Source: Oxalobacteraceae bacterium | GTDB taxonomy: Bacteria > Pseudomonadota > Gammaproteobacteria > Burkholderiales > Burkholderiaceae_D | Length of the DNA: 64,000 nt | Reading direction: 5' to 3' | NCBI GenBank assembly: GCA_023259175.1 | Contig: JAHFQV010000002.1 | Location: 30,972 to 94,971 of the forward strand | Part shown: in pieces, positions 54,896 to 63,660 of the stretch | Layout of the letters: each line of letters begins with the position of its first letter | Position numbering within the stretch: position 1 is the stretch's first letter | Translations under genes and position numbers: made by a program | The notes under the pieces: generated by a model | Seen by the model: the letters and a program-made list of their open reading frames with translations, nothing else | Databases searched by the model: none | What the model was told of the DNA's origin: nothing

Positions 54896-56164
54896 TCAAC
54901 TATGATCTCTGTTTTTCAAGGCTATCCACTGTGACATATATTGTGTGCTTTTATGCAAATGGTGGCGCAGCATCGCACCCGTAAAATTCTGACAGCGATT
55001 GTGCTCTTGCTGTACTTTGGCTTGTTTGAGGACGTTTAAAAGTGCTTGCTGCGCTTCTAGGCGATCAAACAGCCTAGACTGAATGTGCCAGCCCCGCGCT
55101 TGTGCCTGCTGCCACGCTTCTTTGTCTGTGGCGAGTTCGACTGCTGCGTCAGCAAAGCTTTGCGCGTCATTGGCAATCATACCGCCCCAATCTAGTTCGC
55201 CACACATGCCCTCACTACCAATACTCGTGGAAACACTGGGCGTGCCACAGCTCATGGCATCGGCGAGTTTGCCTTTGAGTCCCGCACCAAAACGCAAAGG
55301 TGCTAACACGACACGTGCTTGGGCAATCACTTGTTTGGCATCCGCCGCCCAACCTAGCATATGAAAACCCTCGCCCGCATTATGCAGCGCCATCGCTTTC
55401 GGAGGTGGGTAAGCGCCATAAATATGTAGTTGGGCGCTAGGAAGCTGTCGTCGAATTTTCGGCCAAATACGCTGCTTGAGCCACAGCACAGCATCCCAAT
55501 TGGGTGCGTGACGAAAATTACCGATGCTGATGAAATGGGCGCGATCTGTGAAATCGGGTAGCGATTGTTGTGCTGGCGTTGCCATCAAATGCGTCTCGTG
55601 CAATAAGCTTGCCGGAACACCGAACTGTTCGCGTAACAGTGCGACTTCAAACGAGGAAATCATCAGACTTAAATCGCAACGATAAATCGCAGCGATTTCT
55701 CTATGTGCCACATCCGATTGCACCATCGCTTGATACAAGCGGGCAGGGTCAGCCAAAACGGGACCCGCATCCGGCTCAACTTTAAGCTGTGCTTTGAGTA
55801 AGTGATGCCGCGCTTCGCGCAGGCTATGCAAGTCACAGGTGTCGAGCATTCTCAAGGCATGGGGACAATGCCTTTCCACTCGCCAGCCAAATTGTTCTTC
55901 CGTGAAAAAGCGGTCAAAGACCACCATATCAGGCTGGAATTCGCCAATAAATTGATCGAAGCTATCACAATTGATCGCCACTTCACGCTCGCGAATACCC
56001 AGTGATGTCAGTGGGCTGCGATGGGATGACAAGGCCGCTGCACTGGCAAATACGATCTCCCAGCCCTGCGCTAAAAATAGCCTCAAAAACTCCATCGTTC
56101 GCCCCCCGGCGGCGGACGAATCAGGCTCAGGCCAGACATAACCTAAATAAAGAATTTTCTGCAT
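54896..56164 (-). CDS. Glycosyltransferase, GT-B fold (family 4-like)
   Basis: The 422-aa protein begins MQKILYLGYVWPEPDSSAAGGRTMEFLRLF, a sugar-nucleotide glycosyltransferase N-terminus. The C-terminal donor-binding half has VVLAPLRFGAGLKGKLADAMSCGTPSVST and IGSEGMC, typical of GT4-like enzymes. The acceptor is unknown. The last 40 residues (NRCQNFTGAMLRHHLHKS...) extend past the usual fold. It lies 15 nt downstream of rmuC on the same strand. Confidence 0.85.
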   Translation of the reverse strand: MQKILYLGYVWPEPDSSAAGGRTMEFLRLFLAQGWEIVFASAAALSSHRSPLTSLGIREREVAINCDSFDQFIGEFQPDMVVFDRFFTEEQFGWRVERHCPHALRMLDTCDLHSLREARHHLLKAQLKVEPDAGPVLADPARLYQAMVQSDVAHREIAAIYRCDLSLMISSFEVALLREQFGVPASLLHETHLMATPAQQSLPDFTDRAHFISIGNFRHAPNWDAVLWLKQRIWPKIRRQLPSAQLHIYGAYPPPKAMALHNAGEGFHMLGWAADAKQVIAQARVVLAPLRFGAGLKGKLADAMSCGTPSVSTSIGSEGMCGELDWGGMIANDAQSFADAAVELATDKEAWQQAQARGWHIQSRLFDRLEAQQALLNVLKQAKVQQEHNRCQNFTGAMLRHHLHKSTQYMSQWIALKNRDHS

Positions 56165-56179
56165 TTTTGTCGAAAAAGA

Positions 56180-57634
56180 TTAGGCTGGTGTGTCCTCGCT
56201 GCCCTCTTCCAAACCGAGCAAATTTTGCGCAGCATCTTGCGGCAAAGCTTCGACTTGTTTGAGTTTGCGACTCATTTGACGTGAACGAATTTCGGCTTTA
56301 TCGATATGATCGGCCGCTTTCACGAGGGCATTTTTGGTTGCTGCTAATACGTCACCAAATTTGCCAAATTCCGTTTTGACTGCTCCCAACACTTGCCAGA
56401 CTTCCGACGAGCGTTTTTCCAAAACCAGACTACGAAATCCCATTTGCAAACTATTGAGTAAAGCCGACAGTGTCGAGGGTCCAGCAATCGAAATACGGTG
56501 CGTGCGCTGTAATTCATCGGCCAAACCAGGTCGCCGCATGACCTCTGCATACAAACCTTCCGTGGGCAAAAAGAGAATGGCAAAATCGGTCGTCAAAGGG
56601 GGCGATAGATATTTCTCAGCAATTGTTTTTGCTTCACTACGAATCGCCCGCTCGAGTTCCTTACCCGCTTGTGCGACACCTTCGGCATCGGCTCTTTCGG
56701 CAGAATCCAATAAGCGTTCGTACTGTTCTTTCGGGAACTTAGCATCAATCGGCATCCATACCGGTGCCTTACCATCTTCTTTGCCGGGCAACTTAATCGC
56801 AAACTCAACCCGCTCTCCAGTGCCGGGTATCGTCTCTACATTTTTAGCGTATTGATCGGGCGTCAGCATTTGCTCAAGCACCATTTCCAATTGCATTTCA
56901 CCCCAAGTGCCGCGCGTTTTAACATTGGTCAAGACCCGTTTTAAGTCGCCAACGCCGATCGCAAGCTGTTGCATCTCACCCAAACCTTGATGCACTTTCT
57001 CTAAACGATCAGAAACCTGCTTAAACGATTCACCCAAGCGCTGCTCCAAGGTAGCGTGCAGTTTTTCATCGACCGTTTTACGCATTTCCTCCAATTTGCT
57101 GGCGTTATCGGCTTGGAGTTGTTGAATTTTTTGTTCCAGTGTTGATCGAATTTCGCCCATGCGTTGCGCATTCGATTCCGTTAAGGTCGCCAGCGTTTGA
57201 TTCAAGGTTTCAGCAAATCGCTGCAGACTCTGCCCTTGCTCATCACGCGCAGTTTGACTTTGTACGATCAGCGTTTGACGCAGCTGCTCTAACTGCTGAG
57301 CATTGGTTTCATTGAGTTTAACCAACTGCTGCGAAAAACTCTCAAGCTGATTATTTTGAAGCGTCGCAACACTGGTCAGTTGTGCCGCGAGCGTTTGCTG
57401 AAACTGCGCAAAATTTCCAACCAATTCCTGACGAGTTGCTTGCCCACTCACTTGCATTTGCTCACGCAAGGATCGCTCGCTGCGCTCTTGATTTTGTTCT
57501 AGCTGATGCAGCTGCGTTTGCAGTGCTTTCAAAATTTCCGCTTGCTGCGTATCACTTGTTTTCTGCGCTTGGCGCCATTGAAAAAACAAGATAATCGCCA
57601 AAGCGAGAAGGATAAAAATGTCGATTAAATTCAT
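56180..57634 (-). CDS. rmuC: DNA recombination protein RmuC
   Basis: The 484-aa protein of the RmuC family is linked to limiting inversions at short repeats. It has an N-terminal membrane helix (IDIFILLALAIILFFQW) and a long coiled coil (about 25-220, Gln/Glu-rich). The conserved core contains LTNVKTRGTWGEMQLEMVLEQML, VWMPIDAKFPKEQYERLL and ILFLPTEGLYAEV, related to restriction-endonuclease-like folds. Length is typical (about 470-500 aa). Confidence 0.94.
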   Translation of the reverse strand: MNLIDIFILLALAIILFFQWRQAQKTSDTQQAEILKALQTQLHQLEQNQERSERSLREQMQVSGQATRQELVGNFAQFQQTLAAQLTSVATLQNNQLESFSQQLVKLNETNAQQLEQLRQTLIVQSQTARDEQGQSLQRFAETLNQTLATLTESNAQRMGEIRSTLEQKIQQLQADNASKLEEMRKTVDEKLHATLEQRLGESFKQVSDRLEKVHQGLGEMQQLAIGVGDLKRVLTNVKTRGTWGEMQLEMVLEQMLTPDQYAKNVETIPGTGERVEFAIKLPGKEDGKAPVWMPIDAKFPKEQYERLLDSAERADAEGVAQAGKELERAIRSEAKTIAEKYLSPPLTTDFAILFLPTEGLYAEVMRRPGLADELQRTHRISIAGPSTLSALLNSLQMGFRSLVLEKRSSEVWQVLGAVKTEFGKFGDVLAATKNALVKAADHIDKAEIRSRQMSRKLKQVEALPQDAAQNLLGLEEGSEDTPA

Positions 57635-57649
57635 TGCTTACCTAATCCT

Positions 57650-58078
57650 TTATGTGCCCAGCGCTTGATCATCATGTGCCTGTTCCTGCTGATTGCGCAT
57701 CCAGTCCGCCGTCTGAAAGAACGAGTGCATGAGATGCTCTTGTAGGCCTGTTTCGATACCGACATCCTGCATCGCCCACGCCATACAACGCAGCCACTGA
57801 TCGCGTTCCGCGACACCAATGGCATAAGGTAAATGCCGCGCTCGTAAGCGTGGATGACCAAACTGCTGAATATATAAATCAGGACCGCCCATCCAACCGG
57901 ACAGGAACCAAAACAGCTTATCCCGCGATTGATCCATCGCGGTAGGATGCAAAACACGGATTTTTTCGAACTCAGTTTCAAGTGCCATCAGGTCATAAAA
58001 TCGGTCGACCATTTCACGCAATTTATCTGCACCACCTATGGCTTGATAAAGCGTTTTTTCTTCGTGAACTTCTTCCAT
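57650..58078 (-). CDS. Group II truncated haemoglobin
   Basis: The 142-aa 2-on-2 globin likely binds O2 or NO in the cytoplasm. Signature segments are TLYQAIGGADKLREMVDRFYDLMA at the N-terminus and FWFLSGWMGGPDLYIQQFGHPRLRARHLPYAI. The latter contains the proximal histidine and the group II tryptophan/tyrosine environment. Its ATG overlaps the stop of the upstream small membrane protein gene by one base (TAATG), indicating coupled translation. It lies 15 nt before rmuC. Confidence 0.92.
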   Translation of the reverse strand: MEEVHEEKTLYQAIGGADKLREMVDRFYDLMALETEFEKIRVLHPTAMDQSRDKLFWFLSGWMGGPDLYIQQFGHPRLRARHLPYAIGVAERDQWLRCMAWAMQDVGIETGLQEHLMHSFFQTADWMRNQQEQAHDDQALGT

Positions 58079-58302
58079 TATTCGCTAGGCTTTCGTGTTT
58101 TGAGTTTGCGCGCAAGTAGCAGCAACACCAGTACATTGAACAACATACTGCCCACAATAATGCCCGTCTGTGCCATCGAGTTCAAATTAAACCACCAAAT
58201 CGCAACCGGCTTTGAAGCCGAGACGATAGCCCAAAGCGTCATGGTCGAGACGAAAAATGAAAGAACGATGACGAGCGATTTTTCGATTTTTTTTGTGTTC
58301 AT
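58078..58302 (-). CDS. Small two-helix membrane protein
   Basis: The 74-aa protein has two hydrophobic helices (about 9-29 and 45-64) and a basic C-terminus (ARKLKTRKPSE), suggesting both ends are in the cytoplasm. I recognise no characterised family. The stop codon overlaps the truncated haemoglobin start (TAATG), so the pair is probably translated together; a link to haem or O2 handling is possible but unproven. Confidence 0.7.
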   Translation of the reverse strand: MNTKKIEKSLVIVLSFFVSTMTLWAIVSASKPVAIWWFNLNSMAQTGIIVGSMLFNVLVLLLLARKLKTRKPSE

Positions 58303-58370
58303 TTTATTCAGCGTGTGTATTTAAAACGTTTTGGATTGATCATAAAAAACTTTACGCAAAGGTCTTCGAT

Positions 58371-60869
58371 CTAAGTATTGCGCAAGGAAAGTAAAGGTGC
58401 TTGATTTAAAACTTCACGCAATCCCAACCAGCCGCCAATTAAAGCACAGGCAACGCCAACGGCAGCCCCTACCAGCCAAACCAAGCTTGAAAACACCCAA
58501 GCGAATTTAAACACATAGGTCGCTAAAACCCAAGCGATGGCCGATGCACCCGTGGCTGCCAAAATGCCCGCCAAACTACCCACCAAAGCGAACTCCACCC
58601 ACTGCGCATGCGAAAGCTGACGACGGGTAGCACCTAGAGCACGCAAGAGCGCTGACTCACGCATGCGTACATCTTGCGAACCTGCCAGCGCCGCATACAA
58701 GACCAAAACACCCGCAACTAAGCTAAAAGCGAACAGAAACTCAACTGCCGTAATGACTTGATTGAGCACATTTTGCAATTGCTTTACCATCGCGCCGACA
58801 TCCATAATCGTTAGATTTGGATAGTCTAAGCTCAGTCGATTTGAAAACTGCGTTTGCGCCTTGGGCAAATGAAACGCGGTGATAAATGTTTGCGGCATAC
58901 CCTGCATGGCACGTGGGCTAATGATGACAAAAAAATTGACTCGCATCGAACCCCAGTCAAGTTTGCGCAAACTCGTTATTTTTGCCGTTACGATTTGTCC
59001 TGCGATATCAAAGCGCAGGCGATCACCCAATTTAAGTTGTAGGGTTTTGGCTAAACCCTCTTCAACCGAGGCCTCAGCCTGTTCTGCGCTCACATCCCCA
59101 AACCAATTGCCCGCACTCACCGTATTTAAAGTGGGCAATTCAGCCATGCTAGAGAGATTAAATTCTCGTTCTATCATCGCCTTAGCCTGAGCATCCTGGT
59201 AACGGCTTGCATCGATGGCGACTTCATTTAAGCCTATCAATCGACCTCGTATCATGGGGTAAAGTTGCGGCTTGCCAAATGCTACCAATTGTTCGGAAAT
59301 GCGGGCTGCCTGATCGGGCTGAATATTAAAGATAAAGTGATTCGGCGCATCCGCTGGAATCGACTGCTGCCAAGTTTTAATGAGATCAGCGCGCACGACG
59401 GTCAACAGCAAAAGCGCCATCAAACCTAAGGACAAAGCGACGATTTGCGCGATGCTTGCGCTCGGTCTGCGCTGCAGTGAAGTCAATGCAAAACGCCATG
59501 CAGGATGTTGAATAAGGCCACGCAAACGATTGAGCGAAAACATGGCCAACCAAGCACATCCCGCAAAAACCAAGAGGCCAAGCAAAAAACCAAGCGCGAT
59601 CATCAGCCCCAAACGAAGATCCCCCGCCTGCCATAGCAACAGCGTCGTAAACATGCCTAAACCAAAAACATAGGTACTCAAAGTTAAAGCTTTGGGTGCA
59701 TCTTGCTCGCGTCGGATCACCCGATTATGCGGCACATTGCGTAACTGCAAAATCGGCGGCATGGCAAAGCCCATCAGCAGTAAAACACCCACAAGCAATC
59801 CCTGCCAGGCTGGCAGCATACTCGCCGGTGGCAAGCTGGTCGAAATCAAATCACGCGCCCACGCCAACAAAAGAAAGTGACTAGCAAAACCAAAGGCAAC
59901 CCCAATCACACTGGCCAACAATGCGAGCACTAAAAATTCAAATGCAAACAAGCCCGTCACCTGATTTTGCGTCAGTCCCAAACAACGCAACATGGCGCAA
60001 GCATCAATATGGCGCAGCATAAATCGACGTGCCGCCATCGCCACTGCAATCGCTGCCAACAAGGTCGAGAGCATACTGACCATCGCTAAAAATTGACTCG
60101 CCCTATCTAGGGTTGAGCGCATTTGCTCGTTGTTGCTTTCCAAAGATTCCAAGCGCAAATACTTCAATTCTCTCTGTTTGATTTCGCCACTCAAAAATTC
60201 TTTGAATTGATTGATTTTTTCTTTTTCACCCGCCAGCAATAAACGATAAGTCGCACGCGAACCGTCTTGTATCAAGCCCGTTCCGACGAGAGCATCTTGA
60301 GCAATCATGACGCGCGGTGCAAAGCCAAAAAAATTCGAACCTGCATCCGGTTCGTTGGCGATTTCTTGGGTCACTTTAAAAACACGCTCACCCAAATTAA
60401 TGCTGTCACCGATTTGAATTTGCAACGCGGTCAGCAAAGTGGGATCAACCCATGCCTCAGTCCCCTGCGGTGTTTGATTGGTGGGAACTTCCTGCCCATG
60501 TTCGCTTAGCTTAAGTCGCCCTCTCAGCGGATAGTGCGCGTCAACGGCTTTAAGCCCGACTAATTTTGCCCGGGAATGTTCGGGATCACCGACCAAAGCC
60601 ATACTGGGAAACACCACCGTCTCGGCGATTTGAAGTTGACGAGAACGCGCCGCAACTTTCCATTCTTCCTCAATTGGTTTGGTCGATGTGAGCAATAAAT
60701 CTGCGGCGAGCATTTGATGCGCATCACGATCTAAACCTGAACGCAAACGATCAACAAAAAAACCAACCGAGCTGGAAGAAGCCACCGCGACAATTAAGGC
60801 CAGCAACAAAAACCGCAATTCGCCTGCACGCCAATCCCGGCCTAGCATTTTAAGAGACAAAGAAAACAT
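58371..60869 (-). CDS. FtsX-type ABC transporter permease (YbbP-like)
   Basis: The 832-aa inner-membrane protein starts MFSLSLKMLGRDWRAGELRFLLLAL after AGGAAGTCC; the frame extends 12 codons upstream. Two FtsX domains with four helices each (TLLAAIAVAMAARRFMLRH and VLVLYAALAGSQDVRMRESALLRALGATRRQL) enclose periplasmic MacB-like regions. This is the YbbP/LolCE-like architecture for lipid or lipoprotein extraction from the membrane. The usual ATPase partner (YbbA-like) is not in the window. Confidence 0.9.
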   Translation of the reverse strand: MFSLSLKMLGRDWRAGELRFLLLALIVAVASSSSVGFFVDRLRSGLDRDAHQMLAADLLLTSTKPIEEEWKVAARSRQLQIAETVVFPSMALVGDPEHSRAKLVGLKAVDAHYPLRGRLKLSEHGQEVPTNQTPQGTEAWVDPTLLTALQIQIGDSINLGERVFKVTQEIANEPDAGSNFFGFAPRVMIAQDALVGTGLIQDGSRATYRLLLAGEKEKINQFKEFLSGEIKQRELKYLRLESLESNNEQMRSTLDRASQFLAMVSMLSTLLAAIAVAMAARRFMLRHIDACAMLRCLGLTQNQVTGLFAFEFLVLALLASVIGVAFGFASHFLLLAWARDLISTSLPPASMLPAWQGLLVGVLLLMGFAMPPILQLRNVPHNRVIRREQDAPKALTLSTYVFGLGMFTTLLLWQAGDLRLGLMIALGFLLGLLVFAGCAWLAMFSLNRLRGLIQHPAWRFALTSLQRRPSASIAQIVALSLGLMALLLLTVVRADLIKTWQQSIPADAPNHFIFNIQPDQAARISEQLVAFGKPQLYPMIRGRLIGLNEVAIDASRYQDAQAKAMIEREFNLSSMAELPTLNTVSAGNWFGDVSAEQAEASVEEGLAKTLQLKLGDRLRFDIAGQIVTAKITSLRKLDWGSMRVNFFVIISPRAMQGMPQTFITAFHLPKAQTQFSNRLSLDYPNLTIMDVGAMVKQLQNVLNQVITAVEFLFAFSLVAGVLVLYAALAGSQDVRMRESALLRALGATRRQLSHAQWVEFALVGSLAGILAATGASAIAWVLATYVFKFAWVFSSLVWLVGAAVGVACALIGGWLGLREVLNQAPLLSLRNT

Positions 60870-60944
60870 GGACTTCCTTATTGACTTAGCGACCCATTTC
60901 GCCACCTACAAGAGCCGAGATTTTTTCAAATTATGCTGCGCTAG

Positions 60945-62186
60945 CTATCGGTTCAAAGCCTGCGCAAAATCCGCCAAAAGATCGTCCCTGTCTTCTATTC
61001 CCACCGATACCCGTATCAGTGAATCGCTAATGCCCATTTCCTGCCTGCGCGCGGCACCCATTTCGAAGAAGATGGTGTGCGCAACGGGAATTACAAGGGT
61101 GCGGTTATCACCTAAATGAGTCGCGTTAATCGCCAATTGCAAGCGATTGAGGTAATCAAAACAATCTATTTCAGGGCTCAATTCAAAGCTCAATAAGGCA
61201 CCAAATTGCTGAAAAAGTTCCGTCGCAAGGGCGTGCTGCGGGTGCGAGGCTAGACCGGGATAGTGTACCGCTGCCACGCGCGTGTCGGCTTCCAACATGT
61301 GCGCTAAAGCCAAAGCATTACTGCAAGCGCGCTCCATCCGCAAAGCCAAAGTTTCAGCCCCGATCGCAATTTGATGTGCTGCGTCCGGTGCCAACGAAGC
61401 GCCAAAATCGCGCAAGGCTTTAGCACGTATCTGAGCAAGGCCTTGCTGGGTACTTGGCAATGCTCGGAAATGCGCTGCGATGTGCGGATAGCCGCTCCAA
61501 TCAAACAAGCCCGTGTCGCTTAACACGCCGCCCAAAACATTGCCATGACCAGCAATCGACTTGGTCAATGAATGCAAAACCAAACCAGCCCCCACCGATC
61601 GAGCTTGAAACAAATACGGGGTCGTCATCGTGCTATCAACCACCAACAAAATACCCCGTTCACGGCACAGTTGACCGATACGCGCAAGGTCAGCGACTTG
61701 GGTGCGCGGATTGGCAATCGTTTCGACAAACACCATGCGTGTATTCGGCCGCAAGGCCGCTGCTATGAATGCAACATCGGTGGCATCGACCAAATCTAAA
61801 TCAATGCCTTGTTCAGAACAGGTTTGCCACAGACTATTGGTATTTCCGAATAAATAGCGCGAAGAGACTAAATGGTCCCCTGCACGTAGCAAACCCTGAA
61901 ACAAAGCGCCTATGGCCGCCATCCCAGTAGCAAAACAAATGCTGCCACGTCCCGCTTCCATCTGCGTGAGCTTTTCCTCCAAGGCGGTGACGGTAGGATT
62001 GCCCTGACGACCATAACGAAAACCCGATTGCCGCCCCTGAAAAACCGCAGCCAAATCACGCGCATCAGCATAGCCAAATGTCACTGAAGTATGCACCGGC
62101 TTGTGCGGTGCGCCATGCTCAATAGTGCGTTGCCGATCTTGGTGCAAGATACGGGTCGTAAAACCTAATTTTTTCTGCTCGCTCAT
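60945..62186 (-). CDS. Cys/Met-metabolism PLP enzyme (cystathionine gamma-synthase family)
   Basis: The 413-aa PLP-dependent enzyme has FRYGRQGNPTVTALEEKL, the substrate/PLP region CFATGMAAIGALFQGLL and the Schiff-base lysine in LHSLTKSIAGHGNVLGG. The C-terminal SVGIEDRDDLLADFAQAL is typical of the family. It could be a cystathionine gamma-synthase, gamma-lyase or O-acetylhomoserine sulfhydrylase; sequence alone does not decide. It starts a minus-strand run with the FtsX permease 75 nt downstream. Confidence 0.9.
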   Translation of the reverse strand: MSEQKKLGFTTRILHQDRQRTIEHGAPHKPVHTSVTFGYADARDLAAVFQGRQSGFRYGRQGNPTVTALEEKLTQMEAGRGSICFATGMAAIGALFQGLLRAGDHLVSSRYLFGNTNSLWQTCSEQGIDLDLVDATDVAFIAAALRPNTRMVFVETIANPRTQVADLARIGQLCRERGILLVVDSTMTTPYLFQARSVGAGLVLHSLTKSIAGHGNVLGGVLSDTGLFDWSGYPHIAAHFRALPSTQQGLAQIRAKALRDFGASLAPDAAHQIAIGAETLALRMERACSNALALAHMLEADTRVAAVHYPGLASHPQHALATELFQQFGALLSFELSPEIDCFDYLNRLQLAINATHLGDNRTLVIPVAHTIFFEMGAARRQEMGISDSLIRVSVGIEDRDDLLADFAQALNR

Positions 62187-62615
62187 AGGAAAACGGTTAG
62201 TTGATGGAGATTAGTGAAGATAGGGTCGAGTTTAACCGAGAAATTGAGTTCGAGTGAAACCACAGAACTCATGGCAGCACACCGGCCGAAAAATCTCAAA
62301 AGAAAGCATGTCACTACAAATCCAAGACAAGAAAAAACAACACAAAAAAATCATCAAAGTCTTCGAAAACAAGTAAGTCTATTAATTTGTAGCTTTCTTT
62401 TTGAAAGCTAACTTTGCATCATATTTAAATAAAATATTTGCCGATTTTATGGCTTTGCCAAGTAATTTCGTGCGTTTTTATATTACAGTCACGGCAAATC
62501 AAATTGGCTTGCGTGAACAAGAAGATGGTTTACCTAGTGAAAATTGAATGAGCGAAATTGGGGTGACTTCGCCCTTCCAACACGATTCAAAAAAGCACAC
62601 AAAAAAAGGATATTT
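62187..62615. other. Intergenic region before the glutaredoxin gene
   Basis: About 430 bases between divergent genes with no credible coding frame. It contains an 8-bp inverted repeat (TAGCTTTC-5 nt-GAAAGCTA, 62390-62410) and a possible sigma-70 promoter, TTGCCA (62455) and TATATT (62479) with an 18-nt spacer, directed at the glutaredoxin gene. Confidence 0.45.
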
Positions 62616-63029
62616 ATGTGGACTAAAAAAGTGAAAGAAATTGCGGTCTTCGCAGCGATTTTAGCCTTGGGTTTGGCCTGTGGTTATGTTGCGGTACGAG
62701 CGCCTGCTTGGTTTAAACGCCCCTATACCGAGGGAAATTTCGCCGCCTATTATCCCGATACTGCTACCAAGGTTTTGGTCTACGGAACCAGTACCTGCCC
62801 CTACTGTGAAAAAACGCGTGCTCTTCTTAAAACAAGTCAGGTTGCTTTCGCCGATTTCAACATCGACAAAGCCGATAAAGCGAAAAAAGACTTCGTGGAA
62901 TTAAAGGGTGAAGGCGTGCCACTCATCATCATCGGCAACCGAAGAATTGAAGGCTTCGATCCGAAGGCCATCGAAGCGGCCTTGGTAAATGTCGGCATCC
63001 ACCCTGTCGCACAACAAGCACTTAAATAA
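62616..63029 (+). CDS. Membrane-anchored glutaredoxin-like protein
   Basis: The 137-aa thioredoxin-fold protein has an N-terminal membrane helix (about 6-27, IAVFAAILALGLACGYVAV) and a glutaredoxin domain with the redox motif CPYC in STCPYCEKTRALL. The later GVPLIIIGNRRIEGFDP provides the cis-proline. The ATG after AAAAAAAGGATATTT is chosen over an upstream frame start. The domain probably faces the periplasm, which is unusual for a glutaredoxin. Two small secreted cysteine-rich proteins are encoded just downstream and could be its thiol substrates (inference). Confidence 0.85.
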   Translation: MWTKKVKEIAVFAAILALGLACGYVAVRAPAWFKRPYTEGNFAAYYPDTATKVLVYGTSTCPYCEKTRALLKTSQVAFADFNIDKADKAKKDFVELKGEGVPLIIIGNRRIEGFDPKAIEAALVNVGIHPVAQQALK

Positions 63030-63117
63030 ATTCAGTTTTCAAAATGAAATCGACGATAAGGCGACGTCGATTTTTAGCTTTAACTTATTCGCCTAACTCA
63101 ATCAAGGAAATATCTCA

Positions 63118-63321
63118 ATGAAACTCAAATTAGCTTTCTTTTTATTTGCCTTAGGATTTGGAATGACAACGACCTATGCGATGGGAACATCTTTCGCCCT
63201 GTGCCGCTCAGTTTGCTTAAAAGAATACAGAGGATGTTTAAAGTCCGGTGAAGATCAACAAGTTTGCAATGAAGAGCGTTCGCAATGCATTTCTGATTGT
63301 ATCGATTCATCAGGTATGTAA
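63118..63321 (+). CDS. Small secreted six-cysteine protein, copy 1
   Basis: 67-aa precursor with a signal peptide (MKLKLAFFLFALGFGMTTTYA) and a mature part of about 46 residues. The cysteines follow C-x3-C-x6-C-x9-C-x6-C-x3-C, a mirror-symmetric spacing that suggests a helical hairpin held by three disulfides. The mature region is acidic and the signal peptide very similar to that of copy 2. AAGGAAATATCTCA precedes the ATG. It lies 88 nt after the glutaredoxin gene. Function unknown; bacteriocin-like, inhibitor or envelope protein are all possible. Confidence 0.75.
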   Translation: MKLKLAFFLFALGFGMTTTYAMGTSFALCRSVCLKEYRGCLKSGEDQQVCNEERSQCISDCIDSSGM

Positions 63322-63332
63322 GCCAAGTTAGT

Positions 63333-63358
63333 CATCAAGGAAAAATATTCTCTTGATG
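63333..63358 (+). terminator. Hairpin between the two cysteine-rich genes
   Basis: CATCAAG-12 nt-CTTGATG, 7-bp stem, 11 nt after the first small gene. There is no T-run after the stem, so a terminator role is uncertain. Confidence 0.35.
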
Positions 63359-63465
63359 CCTTCGGGTACGGATTCGGAAATAAACCGCGCACCAAAACTA
63401 CGGCCAAACTCATTTGTTTGACGCAGTACTCAAATTTAATCCATTAAACTACAAGGGACTACATC

Positions 63466-63660
63466 ATGAAACTCAAATTAGCTTTGTTTTTATTCGCACT
63501 CGGTTTCGGTACGACGGCGGCATTTGCAAGTGGGCCAAGCTATGCTCAATGCAAAGCCATGTGTACTGCCCAATATAACGCTTGCCTAAGTTCTGGCACG
63601 CCGGTAAGCGAATGCAAATCGGATCGTGCTTCATGCATTCCTGACTGCATGCTTTGGTAA
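63466..63660 (+). CDS. Small secreted six-cysteine protein, copy 2
   Basis: 64-aa precursor; the signal peptide MKLKLALFLFALGFGTTAAFA is almost identical to copy 1, including at the DNA level. The mature part keeps exactly the same C-x3-C-x6-C-x9-C-x6-C-x3-C spacing, while the residues between cysteines have diverged. ACAAGGGACTACATC precedes the ATG. The pair arose by tandem duplication. It ends in MLW with no acidic tail, and its surface looks less charged than copy 1, so the two may have different partners. Confidence 0.75.
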   Translation: MKLKLALFLFALGFGTTAAFASGPSYAQCKAMCTAQYNACLSSGTPVSECKSDRASCIPDCMLW

